In this document: in pieces, positions 35,135 to 48,587 of the stretch | Layout of the letters: every line of letters starts with the position of its first letter | Numbering within the stretch: the first letter of the stretch is position 1 | From: Megalobrama amblycephala | Taxonomy: Eukaryota; Chordata; Actinopteri; Cypriniformes; Xenocyprididae | Direction: 5' to 3' | Length of the DNA: 64,000 bases | Assembly (NCBI RefSeq): GCF_018812025.1 | Contig: NC_063063.1 | Coordinates: 3,502,672 to 3,566,671 of the forward strand | Notes under the pieces: generated by a model | Seen by the model: the letters and a program-made list of their open reading frames with translations, nothing else | Database searches by the model: none | Told to the model about the DNA's origin: nothing | Program-made: the position numbers and the translations under genes

Positions 35135-35744
35135 GAAGGCTGAGTCGGGGTCATGATGCTGAAATTTTGCCAATGTTTCCCACTGGTTAGGCGTGCACAG
35201 CATTGCCTTCTGTGCGAATCAATGAGAGAAGCCAGAGAAGATTATGCAACATGTTACTCAACAGTTCCTTCACAATGCAGATGAAATGGCAAATGTATGT
35301 AAGCTTTAGCTGATTCATTCCAGGTTTCTTCCATGCAGAGTGACTTTGAGGATGGATCCGAGAGGGAGGTGACGAGGGGAGCGGACGTGCTTCCAGAGCT
35401 CAAAAATGTCGTCCTTAGAAAAACCGGCGACCTGAAAGAGAGCCATGTTTGCTTTGGATGCAATCAAAAGAGTTACTGAGCGATAACGGATCTTTCTCTA
35501 TTCCTGTAAATGACCCGTTGACAGACGGAAAGGAGACTGTCCTTTGTCCTTGTGCCATCGCAGAACCAAAAAAGGAACAACGGCAAAAAAAAAGAGAGCG
35601 CTTCCTCTTGTATTCTTTCTATTTCAGTCTTTCTGTGGGATTAGAATACGCATAGGAGAAACTACATCCTGTGTTGTTTTAATGTTATTATTGTTATTCA
35701 TAATATAAGTATTAATAGTAATTGTATATTACCATTATATATTA
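35135..35744. other. Unassigned DNA
   Basis: The first 30 bp continue the duplicated segment. The rest has no recognised gene. A CG-containing stretch near 35,340-35,440 has frames on both strands without known motifs. Confidence 0.4.
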
Positions 35745-35902
35745 CATTTTATACAACAGTTCTTTCTTGAATCTGATTGGCTGAGAGCCGTGTGATATTC
35801 TCCCAGTATCAGCACTTGTACGGTTTCACCGTTTGTATCACTCCGCTTGTGGCGACTGTCATGGCGGTCGAGCAAATATATATATATATATATATATATA
35901 TA
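35745..35902. repeat. Interspersed repeat fragment ending in (TA)n
   Basis: TACAACAGTTCTTTCTTGAA and CTGATTGGCTGAGAGCCGTG are typical of a common fish DNA repeat. It runs into TA repeats at 35,876. Confidence 0.5.

Positions 35903-35960
<58 letters not shown>
35903..35960. repeat. (TA)n microsatellite
   Basis: About 28 TA units, separated from the preceding TA tract by a GC. Confidence 0.97.
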
Positions 35961-35967
<7 letters not shown>

Positions 35968-36378
35968 CTACTGTTGTTGTGTCACAAAATGTAGTTTTAA
36001 GAGTTTTTTAGGTGAGAATGTAGTTATTTATACCTCAAATATGTGACTCATATATAAACATTCTATTTGTTTTGATGCTTTCACATATATAGAGCTCCAG
36101 TCCGTCAGCGGCCGTTCAGCACCAAACAGCTTCATCTCGGCCAGTCTTTCGGGAATTTGCCGCTGGCTCTTATGTAGATAGTGGTTAAAAGACATATAAT
36201 TCATGTGGGGTATATCAAACGGGCAATCTTTGTTCTTATTAATTACTTGTTCCAGAGCAAAACAATTTGGATTAAGGGGAAAAGTAAGTTTTATAAGTTT
36301 ATATTTAGGCTTACATTTGACTGTATTGTTTCCTTGTATTTGTTTTATTTATTTGATTGTGTTTATTGTTTACTTGTG
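35961..36378. other. Unassigned DNA
   Basis: No gene or repeat recognised. Confidence 0.45.
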
Positions 36379-36535
36379 TTTTTTTTTTTTTTTTTTTTTA
36401 TTTATGGGCCTTTTGTGCCTTTATTCAGGACAGTAGGGAGCAGACAGGAAAGCAGGATCATCATCGGGAATCAAACCCGGGTCGCCATGAAAACATTTGC
36501 ACCATATGTTGGCACACTAACCACTAGGCTATCGT
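36379..36535 (-). mobile_element. tRNA-derived SINE
   Basis: On the minus strand a tRNA-like head carries box A TAGCCTAGTGGTTAG (36,517-36,531) and box B GGGTTTGATTCCC (36,466-36,478). Spacing of about 38 nt fits an RNA polymerase III promoter. The body reads CCTGCTTTCCTGTCTGCTCC and the element ends in a poly(A) tail (T run 36,379-36,399 on the plus strand). Transcription would run right to left. No clear TSD was found. Confidence 0.85.
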
Positions 36536-36551
36536 CCAGAAGTGTGTTTAA

Positions 36552-37363
36552 CCCTTAAATGCATGACTGTTTCGCCAATCATTCTTACATATTCGGGTCT
36601 TTAACGACCCGGATCTATATCTAACACAGAAGGATCTCTACCTGTTGCGATAATATAAAACTCCTCTGATATTAGAGTAACAATTACAGAAGAATAAAAT
36701 AAAGAATATTTTGTTACCTTTTGGAGTTTTATGCCATCATCACTGTCCTCGTCAGAGCTCATTTGCCAGTAAATTCAGCAAATAATGGGCTAGTTTTATG
36801 TTTGAAGTCATGAATATGAGCCCATTCGCGATCTCAAATGTATTCTCAAAACTATATAATTTTCAACATCTTTAAAAAAAAAAATATTTCGATTGCTAAG
36901 AGCTTCACCAGATCCATCCAGTAACAGTTACAGTCATGTTTGATTGCGTTCAGTACTTGTTCTGCAATAAATCGCTGAGCCATTTCATGTTTTTATTATT
37001 ATTTCATTTTCTGTCTGAATGAGTCGTCACTGCAGCATTGTGTATCAGACATTGCCACCTTGTGGAATAAAGGTGAATTGCACTTATTCCGTCATCTAAG
37101 ATTCAATTATTGTTGTGCAGAAAAAATATACGTACACTCATACACACCTCGGGTCGTTTGCGACCCTATACAATTTTTACAAAAAATGAATACAAAAATA
37201 GGCATTCTTTTATAATTTTAGGATTTTTTTCTTGTTATATTCTTTATAATGAATTGATTGAGGAATACCAAGAAGGTTGATGTCTAACTTTAAAAAATGA
37301 ATGAGGAGGAGGGTAATGAATGACGTCCCGGGTCACTAAAGACCCGAGGTATGCATTTAAGGG
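36552..37363. mobile_element. piggyBac-like element, second family, copy 1
   Basis: Perfect inverted ends CCCTTAAATGCAT and ATGCATTTAAGGG, flanked by TTAA (36,548-36,551 and 37,364-37,367). Three GGGTC...GACCC hairpins occur at 36,594-36,611, 37,150-37,166 and 37,329-37,346. Copy 2 is at 58,583-59,401. A short exon-like frame lies on the minus strand at 36,718-36,762. Confidence 0.9.
36718..36762 (-). pseudogene. Acidic exon-like frame in piggyBac-like copy 1
   Basis: Fifteen codons from ATG (36,762) read MSSDEDSDDGIKLQK and end at a possible donor, AAG|GTAACA. Copy 2 has the same start and donor with nine extra codons, in frame. An acidic N terminus is common in piggyBac transposases. The remainder of the gene is absent. 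Confidence 0.45.
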
Positions 37364-37367
37364 TTAA

Positions 37368-38570
37368 TAGCCCACAAAGTTATTTACGCGGGTGAAAACC
37401 GCATTCTAGAACCAAACTCGTATGGTCTGTAAAATTCCAAAGGTCACTCCAGGTCACTGAAACCGAACCTTTTTGAAAACTCCTGCCAGGGTGAAGATTT
37501 TCAGAAACTCCGGTTGCTGTGTTGTCGTGTAGCTGGTGAAACTAGATTTTGGCTTGTGACGTCAGAACCGGAACCAGTAATAACCTTTCGTCGACGTGTT
37601 TGTCTTTTGGCTATTGTTGTTAAATATTGTTGTTCAAAAAATATGCCATATTTGGTATTGGAAAAGACTCCGTCAATAGTATCAGTGAAAGTTACATTAT
37701 TACGCCAGTAGATGGCGGCAAAAACTCTCTTTATGAGTGAGTCAGAACAAAGGAAGTTGTTTTAACGCTGTGGGAAATCCCCATAACTTTTAAAAGGACA
37801 AAGATATTGCTTTCCTCACATACATACACACACCCTATGTACGTTAAACATGTAGAAATGGAGTTTGCTGGATTTACTGTGAACTGACAGGCCTGAGCTG
37901 CTCGCATGTAAATGAACACAAGGATGCGCTTTGCTCTGAAACGCGTAGAGAGAAGGAAAATGCAGCTGTTATCTGTGTATTAATACTGTATTGATGTATT
38001 GAGGATTGATATGTACAGAAAAATCAATATTTTTGATCAACACTAGTTCAGCATCCAGTCCTGAAGCAGCATGTAATCATATTTATTGGTAATTTAAGAT
38101 GGTAATCTGTGGAAATGAAAAATGTTAATCATGTAGAGTGACGGTTCTCTTTTGTAACTGACCTTCGAGTCATACTGCGTCATAAACAGACAGAAAATAT
38201 CCGCTTGAGTTACACAACCCGAGATTAGAGGATTTTGGCGTCACAGCAGCACCGTGAATGTGTGTCAGAGAGAAAGCGTTTCACAATTGCATGGTAACCG
38301 GTGGCTGTTTGAGTGTGAAGCGCATTCATATTGCAGACCTACCATTTTAAAGGATATTCCTACTCACTATCAGTGACTGCCAGACATGAACATGTTCACA
38401 GTTGTTGGATCATTCCATTCTTGGCTTGGGATTGGTCGATTCTAGCAATGTTACCAGTCTTCAATTTCTTTTTTTACTTGTAATCAATGCCTTTTTAGCT
38501 GTGACTATAATCACAATACAGTGCATCATATATTGTACTTTCTTGCTTGGTCACATAATATCAAAATTGA
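37368..38570. other. Unassigned DNA
   Basis: No gene or named repeat recognised. Confidence 0.45.
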
Positions 38571-38890
38571 CAATTCTTGTATTTTGCAGTATTTATTATA
38601 AATGATTTATCTGTGCACATCTTTTTTTTTTTTTTTTTTTTTAATTCATGTGCCTCATAATCTTTAATCAAAATAACAGCGACTTCTCTTCTCTGATGAT
38701 GAGGGCGGGGCAACCTGTCACTCACATGAGATCCACCAATAGCAAAGTACAACCATCTAATCAATTCCCAACAGACAAAATCAAGCCCTAGATTTATACT
38801 TTTCCAGAAGCCATTTCACTTGGATATTCGTCACAATAGGGAAGAAAAGACTATCACAACTTCTGTTTCATACCAAATGAACACAGGTTT
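38571..38890. repeat. Interspersed repeat with CCAAT and GC boxes, copy 2
   Basis: Opposite orientation to 28,426-28,760; shares GATGATGAGGGCGGGGCAAC and CACATGAGATCCACCAATAG. A T run of about 26 lies near its left side. Confidence 0.7.
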
Positions 38891-40197
38891 TAAATACAAT
38901 CAGTAGAAGTGAACACTGTTGCTTGACCATGCATTTAACCAAAAACTCATTCAAAAATCCAATTGATTTCAGTTAAAAAATACTAAAACTCCATTTTCCG
39001 GTTTTTTTGTGATCTATAACATTGGCTCAATTAATTATTATTTTATTTTTTTGTGAGGGCAGAAGCATCTGTTTTTCCAACCAATGGCAGATGGCAAGAA
39101 TGTTTGAAACTTTTATATTTATATTTTGTTATGAAATTATATTTTAATTTTTTTTTTTGTTGATGCTTGTAGTACAGAAATTACACATTACCATTAACTT
39201 CACACTCTGCACTCCTGTTTCCAAAACAGGTTCTGTTGTGTAATGCAGGTACTTTTACTCTAATTTGCCTAAAAACGAGTATTTATCATTAAGTTTGCAC
39301 ATCTTCCTGGGTGCCACAATGTCTGTGTAACATCATACAGACAAAATCAGATGGGGATTTCCGTACAGGTTTCCAAGTTGTCTGTTCTACAGCACTTTTC
39401 CAAGTAGGGATTTGGGAATTCCAAGTGGAATGCAGTGTAGCATTATATATTGACTACAGTTCCAAAAGAACACATGAGTCGGGTGAAACTGATTTTATTA
39501 TCTGGGAACCACAGATTGAAGCCACAAAGGGTAATACACAACAGTATGCAACATACATGTCTTGAAGAAAGAGCCACAGAGAAGCTCTCGCATGCATTTA
39601 TACAAAAATAACAACTAAGATGTTTTGCCTGTATCAAAGGAGCAGACAGAAATGTGCTCTTAACTGATATGATAAATTGTTCAGTTTGGCTGAAATACGA
39701 CTGGCTCCTACTTTATTTGATCAGTTTAAGGGATTGTGGTGGAAATGTAATGCAGTAGGTCTCACTCCCTCACAGTCTTTGGGAATAAGCAGAAAAAAAA
39801 AGCTTGGAAGGATCTCAGGTCAACACTTGTTTACAGTGGGGAAGCATTTTGCCTTATCATGCTTTCTTCTCCCAACTTTGCGCATAGGGTGTGTGAAAGT
39901 GTGTGTGTGTGTGAGAGAGTGAGAGAGAAACATTTCAGAATGGACCACATACCTTGAATCTCAGGTATGTGAGATGTTTTCTCCCTTGGTGGCCAAACAT
40001 ATTTGTAACCTTTCCTCAACTACTACTCTCTCTCTCTCTCTCTTTCTAATGGCTGTGTTCGGTGTACTATCTTAGTTACTGAATAAGCCCTACTGCACAG
40101 TATTACTCCATTATTCCAACTGTTTCATAGTCATGCTACATTAGCTGCGTTTCCATTACAGATTTGTGCAAAACTTTAGCGATATTTTCTAAATGTT
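38891..40197. other. Unassigned DNA with a short (CT)n
   Basis: (CT)n at about 40,027-40,044 and short GT/GA runs near 39,900-39,928. No gene recognised. Confidence 0.45.
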
Positions 40198-40880
40198 TAT
40201 AAAATCGTTAGTTCCTATCCTTGATTCTGATTGGTCAATAGCTGTGTTTTATTCACTATAAAACACGGCTATGACCGCTTCACCCAACGGTTCTTTATAT
40301 CATTACTTAGCAACGATTCTTAGCAATATAAACTGTATATTCTGAATTTATATTGTTCAATGAAGATTACTGTATTATGTAGAAGAGTGTTTTGAGAAAG
40401 AGATCATTCAGATTCAGCATTTTCCTTCAGGTCAGTCCTGTGTTCATAATAAAAATCTGTTTAAATGTCCGATGTATTATCTTGTCTTTTTAACAGTTAA
40501 GGGGTTTTCCCGTGACTGACAGCGCTAGGCAAAGCATTTGTCAGTTGCGTCTTGTTCCGTGTTCACAACAATTCAGTCTTTTCAATATAAAAGTCTTCGC
40601 TACTGACTGACACACTCATAAAGACAGTCTTTGCCGCCATCTAATGGTGCATTAATGTAACTTCTGTTGCTGTTCACAGTCAGGGACTATTTTTTTCCAG
40701 TGGAAGGAAGGCTTTTAGAAAAAGTTTACTTCATGAAAGTTGCATCGATACATATTTCTGGCTTTAATATTTGTATTGTGTGGTAACCGTTTTATAAAAG
40801 CAATAAGATACTCGAGGCTAGTGCTGTATTGTGAATAAGTCACAGCTGAAGGGTGTTAGGCATGATGTGAAGCGTTCAAA
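40198..40880. repeat. Interspersed repeat with fold-back end, copy 2
   Basis: Colinear with 2,281-2,950 until the terminal hairpin. After the left arm (40,804-40,838) the loop sequence CAGCTGAAGGGTGTTAGGCA appears in the opposite orientation to copy 1, and the second arm is missing. Confidence 0.75.
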
Positions 40881-40924
40881 TAAAATTGAATTTGATAGAA
40901 ATAAACCTGTAAAAAGGAAAAATA

Positions 40925-41165
40925 AAATGAGTTTTGCCGTGCGTATGGTACGCAGTTTTTTGCGTGCATATGATACGCACTTTATGGCGTGTATATGATA
41001 CGCTCTTGGGTAGGATGGGGTGGGGGGTGGGGGTTTCGTACATATAATACGCCATAAAGTGCGTATCATATGCACGCAAAAAACTGTGTGCATATGACTC
41101 ATTTTGGCGTATATATTCTACGAGATTACACACTCGTACTATTTATACGCATTTTCGTGTGATCG
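40925..41165. repeat. Hairpin repeat with G-rich loop
   Basis: An arm of about 55 bp at 40,948-41,002 (GCGTGCATATGATACGCAC within it) pairs with 41,037-41,092. The loop holds four G runs (41,008-41,033; GGG, GGGG, GGGGGG, GGGGG) that fit a G-quadruplex pattern. The right side continues as GAGATTACACACTCGTACTA. A palindromic MITE is likely; superfamily not determined. Confidence 0.75.
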
Positions 41166-42608
41166 GGCTCAAATAAAAGTGCACTCAGTAAGTCTGTGTG
41201 CAGAACTATCAAAATAAAAGTCACGCTTTTTGAATGGATGTCAATGGAGGAGAGTCTTCACTACCCTGAAAAAAAAAAAAAAACACTTTTGAGGGAAAAC
41301 AGCTTATCATTTAATGAATCGACAGCCTGTTGGCTAATCTTCAACATGTTTGCCCTTAAAGATTAGTTTTGGATGGATCTGTTTGTATATAGCTTAATCC
41401 GAATAAAAAAAAAATGTTTTATCAGAGAAGTCACAGACAATTTTGCGACAGGTAGAATTCAGTTTGGATTGGGCATTTCTCATGCATTTCTATGGTATCT
41501 GTAAACAGTGATTGACTGTCACACACCTGTAATTCAGTGACATCAAGGCTGTAATGTGATTATCAATGCATACGTGATCCAAGTTAGCCATTAGAGCCAC
41601 GGACACCGATATCTCCCAATAATAAGACCATCTCTGCAAATATATTGGCCTTGGCAATATATCGGCTGCATACAGATTACATTACGGTTATGATAGGATA
41701 CACAGTTTTTTTTTGCAGAATTCAGATCTATATATTAATGCATTACTTTTGTGCAATAAACAATCTTTGTATTATGTTGCCACTTAATATCAGGGTCCTG
41801 AAGCTAAGCAGGTTAAGAGCCACTGGGATAGATGTCAAGGATGTTAAACAGGGAAAGTGTCTTTTTTCCCCTCTAGTTTCTCCTCTAAAAGACGGAGCGA
41901 GCACACAAAAGGAGGTGAAACCATAGAGCCGGGCCAACAGAGCTAATGGACAAGTGATGAAACGGTGTTTCCTGAGCTCTGAAAGGAGTGCTGAGAAGTC
42001 GCTCGGGCTCGATAAGTTTGATGGTTGGACGTTAAAATAGTTTGTACATTAAAATAGTTTGAAGGATCAAGTCGGAAAACACGATGAAGCTGTCAGCCAA
42101 ACTCGAGTTGCCTCTCCTTTGACAGTTGCTGTTCTTTTCCAAAAAGTTCAGATTTCAGAGAAAAAAAGAATACTACAAAAAATCTTGGTAGCAACCAAGA
42201 ATATTGTTTTACTGGCAAGGCTCAGTAAATTACTGGAAAAATGCGTCAGGGAAAAGTATATATTACTCCGTTTGTCCGTGTGTATGTGTGTGTCTGTAGT
42301 GATGAAGTGTGTCGTCAAAAGACATGGTGCCTACGTGACTTGGATTGATTGTTTCAGGTGAGAGAGAGGCCAGAGGATTTGGCTCAGGACCGCTTTACAC
42401 ACAGATATAGTAGTGACATTTATATTTATGACACTTTCTCCATGACTACCAGGCAGTGTTTAGCAGTATGATCTTTCAGTAAATCCTATTATAGTCTCTT
42501 TAATCTCAAATATAAACCAGGGCAGGGCTTGTTCCTACAGTGCGGTTTTAGCATATTACTGTATTATCCCAGTATCACTCTATACATCCATGATGGCTGA
42601 CAAAACCG
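41166..42608. other. Unassigned DNA
   Basis: A run of A near 41,268-41,284. No gene recognised. A GAAGCTAAGCAGG string at about 41,800 recalls 5S rRNA but is too short to support that call. Confidence 0.45.
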
Positions 42609-42612
42609 TTAA

Positions 42613-42790
42613 AGGGAGAGTTCACCTAAAGATTCATTTTCTGCCATTATTTTTATAACCTTTATGTCGTTCCAAACCTGGAGCACAAAGGAACATGTTT
42701 AAAAATGGTGTTGTTGCTCGGTTGAGGTTTTCAAGCTTCAAAAACACACAGTATCTTTAAAGACTATTGTCGAAGGCTCCCTTACATATG
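42613..42790. mobile_element. TTAA element fragment, one end
   Basis: AGGGAGAGTTCACC after TTAA (42,609-42,612) is the same terminal family as 44,424-45,111. The other end was not found. Confidence 0.6.
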
Positions 42791-42918
42791 GTATCTGGAT
42801 AGTATATGGCTATTTTGCATTTAAACCTTTGTTCCACCAGTGCAAAATGCAATTTGTATTTAGCTTTTGTTGCAAAAAGATGCAATGAAAAAATTGCATG
42901 GATTATTCATGTTTATAT

Positions 42919-43121
42919 AAGAGGTCGATAGTGGATTTTACTGATAACAAGTGGACCGTACTTGCTAATAACCGATTAATCAACTGATAGTTTTTTAAAA
43001 GGGATACTGAATAAAAAAACAAAAACAAACATAACATGGATTTTTGCTGATAATCGATTGTTCTACCAATCAACTATCAGTGCTGATCAATCGGCAAAAC
43101 TGATAAATTATTCAACCTCTA
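42919..43121. mobile_element. hAT-like MITE, about 200 bp
   Basis: Left end AAGAGGTCGATAG; right end TTCAACCTCTA; flanked by GTTTATAT and ATTTATAT, a 7-of-8 match. The interior repeats CGATTAATCAAC and related motifs. No frame. Confidence 0.65.
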
Positions 43122-43194
43122 ATTTATATGCACAGGAAAAATATATTGACTGAAATGAAAGATGAAATGTCTATCTGTACAATTTCATGTTTTT

Positions 43195-43383
43195 AAAGGG
43201 AGCGAGAGATTTAAAGGGGCCGCGCGCTGAATCGGTGCATAGTTAATGATGCCCCAAAATAGGCAGTTAAAAAAATGAATTAAAAAAAATCTATGGGGTA
43301 TTTTGAGCTGAAACTTCACAGACACATTCAGGGGACACCTTAGACTTATATTACATCTTGAGAAAGAATGTTCTATGGCACCT
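43195..43383. mobile_element. Fragment of the 3,006-3,972 TTAA family
   Basis: It is the reverse complement of the first 190 bp of that element (GATGCCCCAAAATAGGC, CATTCAGGGGACACCT) and ends TGGCACCT followed by TTAA (43,384-43,387). Confidence 0.8.
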
Positions 43384-43387
43384 TTAA

Positions 43388-44419
43388 GTATTTTATCCGT
43401 TTCAATTGTTCCTGCATTTTTTCATAAATATAGAATACATTTTAGTATGAAACATGAATCATAATTTGTTTGTAATCATTCACACACAAATTTGTGCTGA
43501 TGCACGGCTAGTAAATGAGACCTACTGAATTGATAATTTGAAGTGAATTCTGTCATTACTTCATAGTGATGCACCAAAATTTTGCAGCTGAAATTATTAG
43601 TCTGAAATAGTTTTAGAGGGACGTAATCATCGACCGAAACAGTGACGTTTAATTGTTGCTTTTCCAATGCCGTGTTTTAACGTCTATTTCATGCACACAA
43701 AGTGAATAAACTTCAACAGGTACACATGCCCGTGTGGATGCACTTCACCATGACCAAAAATAATAGAGTAGCAATATGTATTTTTCGGCTGAAATATCGA
43801 AAGGCGACTTGTTGCCGAAGACTTGGTTTAAAGAGGGGGTATCACACACAGTTTCTGCCAATCTCATGTTAATCTTGAGTACCTATAGAGTAATAGTGCA
43901 TCCTTCATATCTCCGAAAAGTCTTTAGTTTTATCATATTTATAAAATATACATATGCTGTACCGAGTCTTTTCCGAAAACAGCCGAGCATGGCCGGAGCC
44001 TTTTTAGAAAGCCATGTCATGCACGAGACACTGCAATCGGGACGGTTTTGCACGTCAGACTAGTGCGTGTTTACATAGAAAAACAATGGAAAAGTAGCGC
44101 GTTGGAATGGAGAAGTGCATTTTGTGTGAACAGCCCTTAGGTTTACTTTGAAATAACTTAAGCATATTTTCCCACTCTTTGTGTATTGTTGTTTTGAGTG
44201 GTTTACAATAAACAAACGGACACCTATAGTGGTCAGCTAAACAAATGTATTTAAATACATCACATGATCCCTTGATAAATTAACTATACGTTCATGTTGT
44301 TTACTTTATGTGCACTTACACGCCAATAGCCAGCAACACGCAGACATTGATTTGAAGCAGTTTTACTCATGCCTGAATGATTTGTTTATGAACCAACTGA
44401 TCCAGTTTAACTCACTGAC
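43388..44419. other. Unassigned DNA
   Basis: No gene or repeat recognised. Confidence 0.45.
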
Positions 44420-44423
44420 TTAA

Positions 44424-45111
44424 AGGGTTATTTCACCCAAAAATGAAATTTCTGCCATTAATTACTCTCCCTCATGCCATTCCACACCCGTAAGACCTTC
44501 GTTCATCTTCAGAACACAAATTAAGATCGTTTTGATGAAGTCTGAGAGATTTCTGTCCCTCCATAGACAGCTATGCAACTACCACTTTAACGCTTCAAAA
44601 AGTTCTTAAAGAGAACTTGAAACTAATCCATATGAATTGAGCGGTTTTGTCCAAATGTTCACTTTATATGTTGAACAGATTAAATTTAGTCTTTTATTCT
44701 CTTATAAACACTGATCAGAGAACATAATCAGAAGCTCAACCGAACCTGAATGACGTGCGAGAACAAACCTCATGCGGAAGCTCAAACGTGCTGCTTTCTG
44801 GCACGTCAAGCAAACATGCTTGAGCTTCCAATCACTACAAGGGAATATAAATTAAATCTGTTCATCATATAAAGCAATCAAGCGTCAAAAAAATTGGACT
44901 AAACAGTTTTACAATGTCTTTATGAACTTTTTGAAAGTTCAAAGTTTCTATTGTGTACAGTAGGCTGTCTATGGAGGGACAGAAAGCTCTCAGATTTCAT
45001 CAAAAATATCTTCATTTGCATTCCGAAGATAAATGAAAGCCTTAGGGGTTTGGAACGACATGAGGATGAGTAATTGATGACAAAATTTTAATTTTTGGGT
45101 GAACTAACCCT
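44424..45111. mobile_element. TTAA-type fold-back element, 688 bp
   Basis: Left end AGGGTTATTTCACCCAAAAA; right end TTTTGGGTGAACTAACCCT; TTAA at 44,420-44,423 and 45,112-45,115. The arms extend inward for over 150 bp (ATAGACAGCTATG-type inner pair against CAGTAGGCTGTCTATGGAGG). No coding frame. Confidence 0.9.
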
Positions 45112-45115
45112 TTAA

Positions 45116-45870
45116 TGATCCAGACTTAAATTTGGTCTGTTTCTCACACAAAGCTGACATGACTTCAGAATACTTGTAGTGCCTTTTTTATGCATAAATC
45201 CTTCATTCCTATTCATTGCAATTGCATGGAAAATTGTGACCATCAGCAGAATTGATCCTTTTGTGTTCAACTAAAGAGGGTGAGTGGTGATGATGATGAT
45301 AATATTCAGTTTTGCATGAATTATTCCTTTAAATTTTTCCATATGAGCTGAGTTAACCTGAGTTGGTGTGTTTTCTCTGATTCTCCTGAAGCGTTTCTGC
45401 TGCCTCCTAAAGCCGGACAGTAGGGTGCTCCTCACCTCCATAGGAATTAATCTGGAGAGATATCTGAAAGACTTTCCACTTTCCCCCCCTCAGACTCTCC
45501 TTACACAACTGTTTGTTGATCCTCCTTTGATCTCGGTGAGAGTCCACAAAGCCTATGCTTTCAGTCGGACAAGCTTTTGGAACTTCCTGTAAATACAATA
45601 TGTAGTGAGACCCCATATCGGATATTTTGTTTTCATTTATCCCAATGCAAACAAGTTCAAGTCACTGTAATTAATTATTTGGTACTGCTTCACAATAAGG
45701 TTTCATTTTTTTTAAACATCAGTTAACATAAACTTACAATAAACAAATCTTAATGTTAATTTCTACATTTCATTAATATATATAAAAAAAACTTGTATCT
45801 GTTAAAATTAGTTAATGCACTGTGAACCAGAGTTATTAACTATAACTATTAAAAACATTTCTGCTAATTG
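45116..45870. other. Unassigned, one weak exon-like frame
   Basis: A plus-strand frame at 45,368-45,592 ends near a donor-like CTCG|GTGAGA (about 45,534) but has no known domain. Otherwise no gene recognised. Confidence 0.3.
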
Positions 45871-45973
45871 AAATAAAATAAAATAAAATAAAATAAAATA
45901 AAATAAAATAAAATAAAATAAAATAAAATAAAATAAAATAAAATAAAATAAAATAAAATAAAATAAAATAAAA
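45871..45973. repeat. (AAAAT)n microsatellite
   Basis: About 20 pentamer units. Confidence 0.98.
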
Positions 45974-46185
45974 TTAAATAAATATTAATTGGAAAACTTA
46001 AAGTAACAACAATTAAAAATGTTGCCTTGGCAATAAACTGAAAGTTTAAATTGAAGCACTAAAATTATCAACTGGAAATAAATGAAAACTAAATAAAATT
46101 TAAATAGAAAAAAACAATTAAACCTAGCAGAATTTTAAAACAAATAAACGAAAACAATAAAATGACAAAAGCACATGCAGAAATT

Positions 46186-47390
<1,205 letters not shown>

Positions 47391-48583
47391 GTTTCCTGGG
47401 GTGCACTTATAACATTAGTATGCTTTTTACATCACAAACTGTCATAATTTAGAAATAAAAGGCATTTTTCCTACCCTGATTTTAGCCCTCTGATTTGAAC
47501 GCTCTGTTTTAAGGGGCGTGTCTGCTGTGAGACTTCAGTGTAAACGCCCACTGCTGTGATTGGCTGACATCTTTCCATTTGAAATAGTTAAGTATTACTC
47601 TCTCAAACTTTTAGCACGTTTTTACTATTGCAGCTCTCAAGGTTAACTAATCATGAAAAGTGTTGCATTACATTTAGATCTATGGCTTATATTTAGATCG
47701 TGGCATGAAAGGTTGCAGTGATGAACATTGTAGTCAATCACAGACATGAAAGCAGTGATCTCGTCATTGCAACTCAATTTCTGCACACTAATGAATGCTT
47801 TCATCATAACTAACAGTGCAAACACGATGTAACTAAGAGATTCGTTGAATAAAGCAGGAGTTTTGGTGCGAGTCCAGAACTCAGTCACTGATAAACTCAC
47901 ACTGTTTGATTGACAGCTCCAGCGATTGTAAAGGGAGCGTTCTTTGATCGCTTTCTTTATATAATTTGATCACCGTTTAAATAACAGATTATTTTCATCC
48001 CCCTAAGAGAAATAGCATGAAGTTGAGCGTTTAGTCACTGGTTTGATTTACTGACACACAGACAAAGATCATCTGACTGTTCATGAATCATTAATATCAG
48101 ATCAGGCATTAGAATGAACAAAGTTACTGACATGTTGTTGCATTACTGTCGAGCTGAAATGCGATTGATTTACCAAAGAATCCACAGTGAAATTAACCGA
48201 ATACAAATAAATAAAGCTCAACTGAGACATTCACATTGTTGAAAATAAATAATCATATTTCTAGCATTAGGATCCTTTGAAAGGTAATGTTATTTTAGTC
48301 CTGTATCGCTCTTCTCTCCTCCTCATCTCACTAACACGTCAGTAGGCGGGGCTAACGTTACAGTAATGAAATAGGCGTTGCTTTATTCTGCGGAGGCGGA
48401 GTTTCACCTATCTATAGACACATTCCAGGATCAGTTGTTCGCTGGACCTGGTGTCAATAAAAGCTTTTATTGGACTAACAAGGAAGTTTTTAGTTCTGAA
48501 ACTTACAGGATATTCTTATAGTACGATGACCTCTTATATATAAAAGGCTGAAGGAAAAGTTGATTTCTCAATTCATGACCCCT
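47391..48583. mobile_element. TTAA-type element, left end uncertain
   Basis: The right end CAATTCATGACCCCT is followed by TTAA (48,584-48,587). The interior holds AAGGGGCGTGTCTGCTGTGA and CCACTGCTGTGATTGGCTGA, common in cyprinid repeats. No matching inverted left end was seen, so the start is approximate. Confidence 0.6.
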
Positions 48584-48587
48584 TTAA

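Noticed and set aside
41795..41815. 5S rRNA or 5S-derived SINE trace (GAAGCTAAGCAGG)
   Set aside because: Only about 13 bp match and no other internal promoter box or flanking 5S sequence is present.
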